Assembly: GCA_958445065.1 (NCBI GenBank)
Contig: CAUCQW010000026.1
Location: 1-30,085 of the forward strand
DNA from: an uncultured Collinsella sp.
GTDB lineage: Bacteria; Actinomycetota; Coriobacteriia; Coriobacteriales; Coriobacteriaceae
Direction: 5' to 3'
DNA length: 30,085 nt
Under the pieces are notes generated by a model. It ran no database searches and had not been told where the DNA came from. It was given only the letters and a program-made list of their open reading frames with translations. Of the stretch, positions 22,697 to 30,085 are shown in pieces. Each line of letters starts with the position of its first letter. The first letter of the stretch is position 1. The translations under genes and the position numbers were made by a program.

Positions 22697-24259
22697 CTAC
22701 CTGCCGTCGTCGTCCTCGGCTTCTTCTCTTGCATAGAGCTCCAGCATGCGGCGGCGGTATTCGCGCACGGCGAGCTTGGCGCGCTCCAGACGGCGGCGCT
22801 CGCGTGGGGTCAGCTCGGACGGGTCGACCTCGTCTCCATAGGTCTTATCGGCAAGTAGGTGCGCCGCGTCCACGATGCGGGCATCGATGTGGCCGCTCGC
22901 CGCCTCGGCGGAAAGACGCTCGGCAATCGCATCGAGCGTAGGCAGGCCCTCGAATACGCGACCATGGCCATGCGAAGTCAGCAGCTCATGCTCGCGCGCG
23001 AGCAAGCTCGCTAAGTCGTGGTGGGCGCGCAGGATGTCGAGCGCATCGGATGGATGCTCGGCAACTTCTGCCACGGCGGCGACCGGCGCGGCATCCACCA
23101 CGCGGTAGAAGAGCTGCGCGAGCAATGGCATCAAGAACACCGTGATGGCGCCGGCGGCAACCATAACCGACGCGATGTCTTGCGACAGCGCGCCCGCGTT
23201 GACGGCAACGCTCGTCACGGCAACGATGATCGGCAGCGCCGTGGTGCAGTACAGGGCCACGGTAATGCGACCATACGCCGACACATCGCGCGTCGCAGGG
23301 CAAATGCTCATAGAAATAAGAATGGGCACGGCACGAATAATCAGCAACGCCACGATAAAGCCCACGAGCAGACCCGGGCGCGACGCCACGGCCGTCAGGT
23401 CGATCTTTGCGCCCGATACGGTAAAGAACACCGGAATCAAAAAGCCGTAGGCCAGGCCGTCGAGCTTGGTCTCGAGCGTATGGTTGCCCTCGGGGATGAT
23501 GTAGCGCAAGACAAAGCCGGCGGCAAAAGAACCCAACACAATGTCGAGATCAAAGACGGCCGAGAAAGCCACGAGTGTGACCAGGATGAGCACCGTCAGG
23601 CGCACGAAGGTCTGCGACGTGGTATCGGCGCGTTCCTCGACAAACGCAAAGAAGCGGCTGCCGACGCGCTTGGAGCGGCTTGGGACCACGGCAAGCAACA
23701 CGCAGACCACCGCAAACAGGCCAAGGATTACGAGCGTTTGGATGCCAGTGCGGGCAGACAGCAGCACCGACATGGCGAGCACAGGGCCGAGCTCACCCCA
23801 GGTGCCATACGCGAGAATCGAGTCGCCCACACGCGTGCCAGTGAGCGAGCGCTCACGCATGATGGGCACGAGCGTGCCGAGCGCCGTCGAAGTGAGGGCA
23901 AGCGTCACGGCGATACCGTCGAAATGACTGACCGAGAACCACGGGGTAAAGCGCACGGCAAGCCAGGCGATACCAAACGTGACGGCCCACGTCGCCAAGC
24001 CGTAGCGCCCCTCGACGCCCGTGATGCTCTTGGGGTCGATCTCAAAGCCGGCAAGCAGGAACAAAAAGGCCAGGCCCAGCTCGGACACAAGCGAGACCTC
24101 GGCATCTACATGGATGACGCCGAGCATATGGGGTCCCAGCACCGCGCCGAGCACGAGCAAAAAGACCGTCTCGGGAACAGGTTTTCCGGGAATCGCCGAG
24201 GCGATGAAGGGACTCGCAAAGGCCACGAGTGCGATGATGGCGAGCGAAACGAATGCCAT
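22697..24259 (-). CDS. CPA2-family cation/proton antiporter
   Basis: This 520-residue protein has about twelve membrane segments in residues 1-390 and belongs to the Na+(K+)/H+ exchanger PF00999 family, CPA2 branch. Landmarks are PETVFLLVLGAVLGPHMLG, ELGLAFLFLLAGFEIDPKS, ALTSTALGTLVPIMRE, FAAGFVLRYIIPEG and KLDGLAYGFLIPVFFTVSGAKIDL. The C-terminal 130 residues are charged and cytosolic, with a basic helix RERRRLERAKLAVREYRRR, and show no TrkA-N nucleotide-binding motif, unlike KefB/KefC. It would exchange Na+ or K+ for protons in pH and ion balance. The ATG at 24259 follows AAAGG by 6 nt. It is divergent from purL. Confidence 0.93.
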   Translation of the reverse strand: MAFVSLAIIALVAFASPFIASAIPGKPVPETVFLLVLGAVLGPHMLGVIHVDAEVSLVSELGLAFLFLLAGFEIDPKSITGVEGRYGLATWAVTFGIAWLAVRFTPWFSVSHFDGIAVTLALTSTALGTLVPIMRERSLTGTRVGDSILAYGTWGELGPVLAMSVLLSARTGIQTLVILGLFAVVCVLLAVVPSRSKRVGSRFFAFVEERADTTSQTFVRLTVLILVTLVAFSAVFDLDIVLGSFAAGFVLRYIIPEGNHTLETKLDGLAYGFLIPVFFTVSGAKIDLTAVASRPGLLVGFIVALLIIRAVPILISMSICPATRDVSAYGRITVALYCTTALPIIVAVTSVAVNAGALSQDIASVMVAAGAITVFLMPLLAQLFYRVVDAAPVAAVAEVAEHPSDALDILRAHHDLASLLAREHELLTSHGHGRVFEGLPTLDAIAERLSAEAASGHIDARIVDAAHLLADKTYGDEVDPSELTPRERRRLERAKLAVREYRRRMLELYAREEAEDDDGR

Positions 24260-24328
24260 GTGATGCCTTTCTCTTGTTTGAGCCCCACTGTAGCACCCTC
24301 GCCGTCCTCAACGCGCCGCGAGCTGTCG

Positions 24329-24389
24329 TATCATAGTGAGGTTTACAAACATGTGGCTCAAGGCGACCGCGAGGCTTGCCCCGTAAACC
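24329..24389 (+). promoter_or_regulatory. Candidate purL promoter and structured 5' UTR
   Basis: A TATCAT hexamer at 24329-24334 would start transcription just before a hairpin: GGTTTAC (24340-24346) pairs with GTAAACC (24383-24389). The hairpin encloses a bulged inner stem, GGC..AAG (24355-24362) with CTTGCC (24375-24380). The motif CGACCGC occurs twice (24364 and 24389). The location before a purine gene suggests a regulatory RNA, but I could not match it to ZTP/pfl, PRPP or purine riboswitch consensus. Confidence 0.35.
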
Positions 24390-24443
24390 GACCGCTGCCG
24401 CATACCGTACCGTACGCCCAACCGATCAGGAAGGCAGGAACCA

Positions 24444-27400
24444 ATGGTCTCTCGTATCTACGTGGAGAAGAAACCCGGGTTCGACGTCGAGGCTCAGCAG
24501 CTCAAGGGCGAGCTGACCGAAATTCTCGGCATCAAGGGCATCGAGGCCCTGAGGATCATCAACCGCTACGACGTCGAGGGCATCGACGAGGAGCTTTTCC
24601 GCTCCTGCGTGCCGACCGTCTTTAGCGAGCCCCAGGTCGATGTGACCTACGACGAGCTCCCCGCAAGCGGTGGCGCCGTCTTTGCCGTCGAATTCCTGCC
24701 TGGCCAGTTTGACCAGCGCGCCGACTCCGCCAGCGAGTGCGCGCAGCTCATCAGCCAGGGCGAGCGCCCCGCCGTGCGCTCCGCCAAGGTCTATATGATC
24801 TCGGGCACTCTGGACGAGGCCGCCATCGATGCCATCAAGCACTACGTGGTGAACCCCGTCGAGGCGCGCATCGCCTCGCTCGACCTGCCCGAGACGCTGT
24901 ACATGGAGACCCCCGAGCCCCAGCCCGTCGAGGTGCTCGACGGTTTCCGCGAGCTCGACGAGACCGGCCTTGCCGCCTTTATTTCCGAGCGCGGCCTTGC
25001 CATGGACGAGGCAGACATCGCCTTCTGCCAGCAGTACTTCCGCGATGAGGACCGCGACCCCACCATCACCGAAATCCGTGTGATCGACACCTATTGGTCC
25101 GACCACTGCCGCCACACCACCTTCGGCACCGTCCTGGATGACGTGACGATCGACGACGCCGTGGTGCAGCAGGCCTTCGACCGCTACATGGAGATGCGCC
25201 ACGAACTCGGCCGCGACGCCAAACCCGTCTGCCTCATGGACATGGGCACCATCGGCGCTAAGTACCTTAAGAAGACCGGCGTCATGACCGATGTCGACGA
25301 GTCCGAGGAGATCAACGCCTGCACCGTCAAGGTGAAGGTCGATGTCGATGGCGAGGACCAGGACTGGCTGTTCCTCTTTAAGAACGAGACCCACAACCAC
25401 CCGACCGAGATCGAGCCCTTCGGCGGTGCCGCCACCTGCGTGGGCGGCGCCATCCGCGACCCGCTCTCGGGCCGCAGCTACGTGTACCAGGCCATGCGCG
25501 TCACCGGCGCCGGCGACCCCACCGTCCCGGTCTCCGAGACGCTCGAGGGCAAGCTGCCGCAGCGCAAGCTCGTGACCACTGCCGCCGCCGGCTACTCCAG
25601 CTACGGCAACCAGATCGGCCTTGCCACCGGTCAGGTCAACGAGCTCTATCACCCCGGCTACGTGGCCAAGCGCATGGAGGTTGGCGCCGTCGTGGGCGCT
25701 ACCCCGGCAAACCACGTTCGTCGCGAGTGCCCCGCCCCCACCGACAAGATCATCCTGCTGGGCGGCCGCACTGGCCGTGACGGCATCGGTGGCGCCACCG
25801 GCTCCTCCAAGACCCAGAACACCGAGTCCATCGAGACCTCGGGCGCCGAGGTCCAGAAGGGCAACGCCCCGGTCGAGCGCAAGCTGCAGCGCCTGTTCCG
25901 CCGCGGCGATGCCTGCCGTCTGATCAAGCGCTGCAACGACTTTGGCGCCGGCGGTGTCTCGGTCGCCGTGGGTGAGCTTGCCGACGGCCTGTATGTCGAC
26001 CTTGATACCGTGACCAAGAAGTACGACGGCTTGGACGGCACCGAGCTCGCTATCTCTGAGTCCCAGGAGCGCATGGCCTGCGCCGTCGCCGACGGTGACG
26101 TCGAGGAGTTCATGGGCTACGCCGCCGAGGAGAACCTGGAGGCTACCGTTATCGCCGAGGTTACCGCCGAGCCGCGCATGCGCATGGCCTGGAACGGCGT
26201 CGCCATCGTCGACCTGTCCCGCGAGTTCCTCAACTCCAACGGCGCACCCAAGCACCAGGTCGCCCACGTGTGCGCCCGTAGCGTGTGGCAGCCCAGCTGG
26301 GCCGGCACCACGCTCGCCGAGCGCATGACCTCGCTCGTCACCGACCTCAACGTCGCTTCTAACAAGGGCCTTTCCGAGCGCTTCGACTCCACCATCGGCG
26401 CCGCGACCGTGCTCATGCCCTTTGGCGGCAAGACGCAGCTCACCCCCAGCTCGGCCATGGTCGCCAAGTTCCCCGTGGACGGCGAGACCACCACGGCGAG
26501 TGCCATGGCATGGGGCTTCAACCCCTATCTGATGGAGGCCGACCAGTTTGCGGGCGCCTACCTGTCCGTGGTCGAGTCCATCGCCAAGCTCGTGGCTGCC
26601 GGCTTTGAGCACAAGCGCGCCTATCTCTCCTTCCAGGAGTACTTCGAGCGCCTGCGCACCGAGGCCGAGCGCTGGGGCAAGCCCACGGCAGCCGTCCTAG
26701 GCGCCCTCATGGCCCAAGTCGACCTGGGTGCCGGCGCCATCGGCGGCAAGGACTCCATGAGCGGTTCGTTTGAGGACGAGACCGGCGAGCTCAACGTTCC
26801 GCCGACCCTGATCAGCTTCGCCGTCGCCGTGGGCAAGGCCGCCCGCGCCGTCTCACCCGAGTTCAAGGGCCTCACGCACCGCGTCGTCCGCATCGCCCCC
26901 GCCACCTATGGCGAGGACTACCGTCCCGACGCCCAGCAGCTGCTCGCCGCGTTTGACGCCGTCGAGGCGCTCACTGCTACCGGCAACGCCCTGGCCATCT
27001 CCACGCCCGGCTACGGCTGCGGCGCCGAGAGCCTCTTTAAGATGTGCGTCGGTAACCAGATCGGTATCGAGCTTGCCGAGGATGTAGACGTGGAGAGCCT
27101 CTTCACCCCGCTCTACGGCAGCTTTATCGTCGAGCTCGCCGAGGACGCCGAGCTGCCCGAGGTCGCCGACGGCGTTGTCGTCGAGCCCCTGGGCACCACC
27201 GTCGAGGGCTATGTCATCGACACCGGCTCCGAGGTCATCGAGCTCGCCGAGCTCCAGGAGGCCTGGGAGAGCGGCATCGAGGGCGTCTTCACCTACCGCA
27301 GCGCCGGCGAGACCCCCGAGGTCGAGACCATCGACTTCCGCGCCAAGGATATCCACGTGTACGGCGGCGCCAAGATCGCCCGCCCGCGCGTGATCATCCC

Positions 27401-28190
27401 CGTGTTCCCCGGCAACAACTGCGAGTACGACAGCGCCCGCGCCTTCCGTGCCGCCGGTGCCGAGGCCGACACCTTCGTGATCAACAACCTCACGCCCGAG
27501 GCCGTCGCCGAGAGCACCCACGAGCTTGCCCGCCGCATCCGTGCAAGCCAGATCGTTATGATCCCCGGCGGCTTCTCGGGCGGCGACGAGCCCGACGGCT
27601 CTGCCAAGTTCATCACGGCGTTCTTCCGCGCTCCCGAGGTCACCGAGGCAGTCCGCGACCTGCTCAAGGCCCGCGATGGCCTGATGCTGGGCATCTGCAA
27701 CGGCTTCCAGGCCCTGATCAAGCTCGGCCTGGTGCCCTACGGCGACATCGTCGACTCCACGCCCGATGCGCCCACGTTGACGTTCAACACCATCGGTCGC
27801 CACCAGAGCCGTCTGGTGCGCACCCGCATCTCGTCCAACTTGTCCCCGTGGCTGTCGCAGTGCAGCCTGGACGACCCCTACACCGTCGCCATCAGCCACG
27901 GCGAGGGCCGCTTTGTCGCCAATGACGAAGTGCTCGCCCAGCTGATCGCCAACGGCCAGGTCGCCACGCAGTACGTGGGCGAGGACGGCAAGCCCAGCAT
28001 GGATCTCTCCGTCAACCCCAACGGCTCCGCACTCGCCATCGAGGGCATCACGAGTCCCGACGGTCGCGTCCTGGGCAAGATGGGCCATGCCGAGCGTCGC
28101 GGCGACAACCTGTACCGCAACGTGCCCGAGCATGTCCCCGGCGATAAGTTCATGCCGATCTTTGAAAGCGGCGTGGCCTACTTCGCTTAA
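24444..28190 (+). CDS. purL: Phosphoribosylformylglycinamidine synthase, long PurL-PurQ type
   Basis: The enzyme makes FGAM from FGAR, glutamine and ATP in purine synthesis. This 1248-residue chain is the single-polypeptide form, combining a PurS-like N-domain, the ATP-dependent synthetase and a class I glutaminase. Landmarks are DTYWSDHCRHTTF (about 215-227), FKNETHNHPTEIEPFGGAATCVGG, GGRTGRDGIGGATGSS, NDFGAGGVSVAVGE and GGKDSMSGSF. The glutaminase begins near residue 980 (RVIIPVFPGNNCEYD), with nucleophile Cys1085 in LGICNGFQAL and the His1215-x-Glu1217 pair in GHAER. It is slightly shorter than the E. coli protein. The gene stands alone, with an upstream structured leader and its own terminator. 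Confidence 0.98.
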   Translation: MVSRIYVEKKPGFDVEAQQLKGELTEILGIKGIEALRIINRYDVEGIDEELFRSCVPTVFSEPQVDVTYDELPASGGAVFAVEFLPGQFDQRADSASECAQLISQGERPAVRSAKVYMISGTLDEAAIDAIKHYVVNPVEARIASLDLPETLYMETPEPQPVEVLDGFRELDETGLAAFISERGLAMDEADIAFCQQYFRDEDRDPTITEIRVIDTYWSDHCRHTTFGTVLDDVTIDDAVVQQAFDRYMEMRHELGRDAKPVCLMDMGTIGAKYLKKTGVMTDVDESEEINACTVKVKVDVDGEDQDWLFLFKNETHNHPTEIEPFGGAATCVGGAIRDPLSGRSYVYQAMRVTGAGDPTVPVSETLEGKLPQRKLVTTAAAGYSSYGNQIGLATGQVNELYHPGYVAKRMEVGAVVGATPANHVRRECPAPTDKIILLGGRTGRDGIGGATGSSKTQNTESIETSGAEVQKGNAPVERKLQRLFRRGDACRLIKRCNDFGAGGVSVAVGELADGLYVDLDTVTKKYDGLDGTELAISESQERMACAVADGDVEEFMGYAAEENLEATVIAEVTAEPRMRMAWNGVAIVDLSREFLNSNGAPKHQVAHVCARSVWQPSWAGTTLAERMTSLVTDLNVASNKGLSERFDSTIGAATVLMPFGGKTQLTPSSAMVAKFPVDGETTTASAMAWGFNPYLMEADQFAGAYLSVVESIAKLVAAGFEHKRAYLSFQEYFERLRTEAERWGKPTAAVLGALMAQVDLGAGAIGGKDSMSGSFEDETGELNVPPTLISFAVAVGKAARAVSPEFKGLTHRVVRIAPATYGEDYRPDAQQLLAAFDAVEALTATGNALAISTPGYGCGAESLFKMCVGNQIGIELAEDVDVESLFTPLYGSFIVELAEDAELPEVADGVVVEPLGTTVEGYVIDTGSEVIELAELQEAWESGIEGVFTYRSAGETPEVETIDFRAKDIHVYGGAKIARPRVIIPVFPGNNCEYDSARAFRAAGAEADTFVINNLTPEAVAESTHELARRIRASQIVMIPGGFSGGDEPDGSAKFITAFFRAPEVTEAVRDLLKARDGLMLGICNGFQALIKLGLVPYGDIVDSTPDAPTLTFNTIGRHQSRLVRTRISSNLSPWLSQCSLDDPYTVAISHGEGRFVANDEVLAQLIANGQVATQYVGEDGKPSMDLSVNPNGSALAIEGITSPDGRVLGKMGHAERRGDNLYRNVPEHVPGDKFMPIFESGVAYFA

Positions 28191-28227
28191 ACCTTTCCCA
28201 TCGGGTACAATCCCTTCGGGTAACAAC

Positions 28228-28264
28228 ACCCGCCACCGACACATCCGGTGGCGGGTTCTTTTTT
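28228..28264 (+). terminator. Intrinsic terminator of purL
   Basis: ACCCGCCACCG (28228-28238) and CGGTGGCGGGT (28246-28256) form a perfect 11-bp stem, followed by TCTTTTTT. It begins 38 bp after the purL stop and ends about 25 bp before the next gene. Confidence 0.88.
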
Positions 28265-28289
28265 GCTTCGCGCATGCAGGAAGGACATC

Positions 28290-29225
28290 ATGGAAAGCCA
28301 CAAGCCGTATCTCGCCACCCTGCCCGGACTTATCCTGGGCTGTCTTGTTTGCTGTGCACTCTGGGGATCGGCCTTTCCCTGCATCAAGATCGGCTACGCA
28401 CTCTTTGGTATCCCGGCGCACGATAGCGCCTCGCAGCTGCTCTTTGCGGGCTTGCGCTTCACGCTTGCCGGCATGCTGGTCATTGTTGGCATGAGCGTGG
28501 CCCAGCGCCGACCGCTCGTTCCGCAAACGCGCGATATCAAGCCCATCTGCATCTTGTCGCTCTTCCAGACCATCGGCCAGTACTTCTTTTTCTACCTTGG
28601 TCTCTCCCGTGCAAGCGCTATGTCGAGCTCCATCATCGAGGCCAGCGCCAACTTCTTGGCTATCCTCTTTGCCGCCCTGGCATTTCACACCGAGAAGCTC
28701 AATACGGCCAAGGTGCTTGGCTGTGCGCTGGGCTTTGCCGGCGTCGCGCTCGTCAACCTCTCGGGCGCAGATGGCACCTTTGGCTTCAGGCTCGATGGCG
28801 AGGGCTTTATCCTAGCCTCCACTGTCGCGGGTGCTCTTTCGACCTGCCTGATCGGCATCTTCTCGCGCAAGCACGACGGCGTCTTGCTTGCCGGGTGGCA
28901 GTTCTTGGTCGGCGGCCTGGTCCTCACCGCCATCGGCTTTTTGATGGGTGGCACGCTCTCCCCCACGACAATTGCCCCCGCCATCGCGCTCATCATCTAC
29001 ATGGCGCTTATCTCCGCGGTCGCCTACTCGCTGTGGTCGCGCCTGCTTGCCGTCAACCCCGTCAGCCGCGTCTCGGTCTTTGGGTTTATGAACCCGGTCT
29101 TTGGTGTGGTGCTGAGCGCGCTGCTGCTCGGCGAGGGCGCTGGCACGAGCCCCATTACCGTCATCGTTGCCCTGCTGTTGGTCTGCGGCGGCATAATCAT
29201 CGTCAACAAACCCAAAAAAGCCTAG
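28290..29225 (+). CDS. DMT-superfamily permease, EamA domain
   Basis: This 311-residue protein has ten predicted membrane segments in two five-helix EamA repeats. The first (about 13-155) includes CCALWGSAFPCIKIGY, and RASAMSSSIIEASANFLAILFAAL ends it. The second ends with AVNPVSRVSVFGFMNPVFGVVLSALLLGEG, the typical carboxy-half motif. The family exports amino acids, metabolites or drugs; substrate is not predictable. Start choice: GGAAGG ends 5 nt before the ATG at 28290; the longer frame would begin inside the purL terminator. It follows purL but is separated from it by that terminator and is convergent with the GGDEF gene. Confidence 0.92.
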   Translation: MESHKPYLATLPGLILGCLVCCALWGSAFPCIKIGYALFGIPAHDSASQLLFAGLRFTLAGMLVIVGMSVAQRRPLVPQTRDIKPICILSLFQTIGQYFFFYLGLSRASAMSSSIIEASANFLAILFAALAFHTEKLNTAKVLGCALGFAGVALVNLSGADGTFGFRLDGEGFILASTVAGALSTCLIGIFSRKHDGVLLAGWQFLVGGLVLTAIGFLMGGTLSPTTIAPAIALIIYMALISAVAYSLWSRLLAVNPVSRVSVFGFMNPVFGVVLSALLLGEGAGTSPITVIVALLLVCGGIIIVNKPKKA

Positions 29226-29372
29226 CGAGCTCACCTTTTTAGAGAGAGCCTTCACACACTTTAGCTTAATGGAATGCACTGGCTCTCGTTGATTTCGTAC
29301 CGAGCCGCGGCGGCAGACGCTCGTCTTGCCGCACCGCGCCTGGGCGTTATGGCCGGTGGCCCCCGCAAACGC

Positions 29373-29414
29373 AAAAAGGGCGCACGACCATCGCAACGGT
29401 CGTGCGCCTTTTTT
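29373..29414. terminator. Bidirectional terminator between the EamA and GGDEF genes
   Basis: GGCGCACGACC (29379-29389) and GGTCGTGCGCC (29398-29408) form a perfect 11-bp stem with five A before it and six T after it. It can therefore stop transcription from both sides. It abuts the GGDEF stop; the stretch 29226-29372 shows nothing else convincing. Confidence 0.85.
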
Positions 29415-30085
29415 CTAGCGTATCTGGACGCCGGCTTTCTTTTTATCGGCCTTGACGCGGTAGAGCTCCGCATCGGCAGCGCGAAGCAAGTCTTGCCAAG
29501 TATCGACACTATCACCGACCCGTGCATAGCCGATGGACATCCGCAACAGATACGGCACCTCGGCATGCGCGAGCTCGTCGTTGATTGTCGCGCACAGATG
29601 CATGATATCCTGTTCCGCCGCTGCCTTTTGGAGCACCACGAACTCATCGCCACCATAACGCGCGATAAAGCCACCAGACGCCGAGCAGACTTCTTTGAGA
29701 GCAGCGGATATGACCTGAAGAGCATGGTCGCCCTCCACATGTCCATAACGATCGTTAATCTGCTTAAAGCCGTCAGCGTCCATCATAAGCAGATACACAT
29801 CTTCGGCCTGATCCACATTTGAGAAGAGCGACAGGATATAGGTCTCAAAACGGTTGCGATTGTTGAGGCCAGTCAACGGGTCGGTCGAGACGAGCTGCTC
29901 CTGGCAGATAATGTAGAGCAGCAACATGCTAATCATTATGCCGACACAAAGGCCAGGCACCGAGTATACGATCTGAAAGGTACCGCCCACCAGGGCCGGA
30001 ATGGCGAAAAATGCTAAGGTTCGATAGATAGCCTTCGTCTGCAGGCTCTCGACCCTGCGAGATTGCACAAACGCATGCAGGGACG
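29415..30085 (-). CDS. Membrane-anchored diguanylate cyclase (GGDEF), 5' end cut by window edge
   Basis: The visible 223 residues begin inside the protein, because the frame is open to the right edge; a GTG at 30068 is unlikely to be the true start. Two hydrophobic segments (TLAFFAIPALVGGTFQIVYS and GLCVGIMISMLLLYIIC) lead into a GGDEF domain with DPLTGLNNRNRFE, MMDADGFKQINDRYGH and an intact ARYGGDEF active site. It would make cyclic di-GMP from GTP. The RxxD inhibitory site five residues upstream of GGDEF is absent, so product inhibition through it is not expected. The upstream part probably adds more membrane helices as a sensor. It ends at the bidirectional terminator. Confidence 0.93.
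   Translation of the reverse strand, partial: SLHAFVQSRRVESLQTKAIYRTLAFFAIPALVGGTFQIVYSVPGLCVGIMISMLLLYIICQEQLVSTDPLTGLNNRNRFETYILSLFSNVDQAEDVYLLMMDADGFKQINDRYGHVEGDHALQVISAALKEVCSASGGFIARYGGDEFVVLQKAAAEQDIMHLCATINDELAHAEVPYLLRMSIGYARVGDSVDTWQDLLRAADAELYRVKADKKKAGVQIR

Noticed and set aside
24426..28688. Long minus-strand ORFs opposite purL (728 and 611 residues)
   Set aside because: They mirror the codons of purL, which has full family motifs; low-complexity Ala/Gly/Asp/Val composition marks them as shadows.

Overview
The window reads as a chromosomal core segment of a GC-rich Actinomycetota gut anaerobe. The class Coriobacteriia, most likely Collinsella or a close relative, fits best. This is inference from codon usage (strong G/C at third positions), strong GGAGG-type ribosome binding sites, gene content and protein flavour; no 16S gene is present. 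There are no phage, IS, CRISPR or defence genes. The unusual material is one fusion protein and several non-coding structures.

Layout. (1) 1-231: the 3' end of an unrecognised plus-strand gene, convergent with infC-rpmI-rplT (416-1600, minus). The infC-rpmI-rplT leader looks like a transcription attenuator, and infC appears to start at a rare AUA codon. (2) 1822-2133: a tRNA-Leu(CAA) gene and, 185 bp away, a broken duplicate of its 3' end plus terminator. (3) 2173-5703, minus: a soluble transglutaminase-like protein, a 99-bp tandem repeat with a long hairpin, class II fructose-bisphosphate aldolase and an MBL-fold hydrolase. (4) 5792-11455, minus: a bifunctional RelA/SpoT homologue and, 15 bp upstream, a RecJ exonuclease fused to a RecQ-like helicase. 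A BASS-family transporter is divergent. (5) 12760-14238, minus: cutC coupled to a DUF4931/GalT-like gene. (6) 14533-20832, minus: a branched-chain amino-acid ABC system (two tandem paralogous lipoprotein binding proteins, livH, livM, livG, livF) ending in a strong terminator inside a nested palindrome. (7) 21083-22426, plus: homoserine dehydrogenase, followed by three tandem 61-62 bp palindromic repeats. (8) 22697-24259, minus: a CPA2 cation/proton antiporter, divergent from the long PurL-PurQ type FGAM synthase (24444-28190, plus), which has a structured 5' UTR. (9) 28290-29225, plus: a DMT/EamA permease, convergent with a 5'-truncated membrane GGDEF protein at the right edge.

Functionally the window holds translation factors, central carbon and purine metabolism, stringent response, DNA repair and amino-acid uptake and synthesis. 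The best candidates for new biology are the RecJ-helicase fusion, the infC leader with AUA start, the tRNA-Leu 3'-end duplication, and the repeat families at 3714-3938 and 22513-22685. Intergenic stretches over about 250 bp (1616-2046, 3643-3958, 11456-11730, 14239-14532, 19395-19665, 20833-21082, 22427-22696) are described in their own entries where something is visible.
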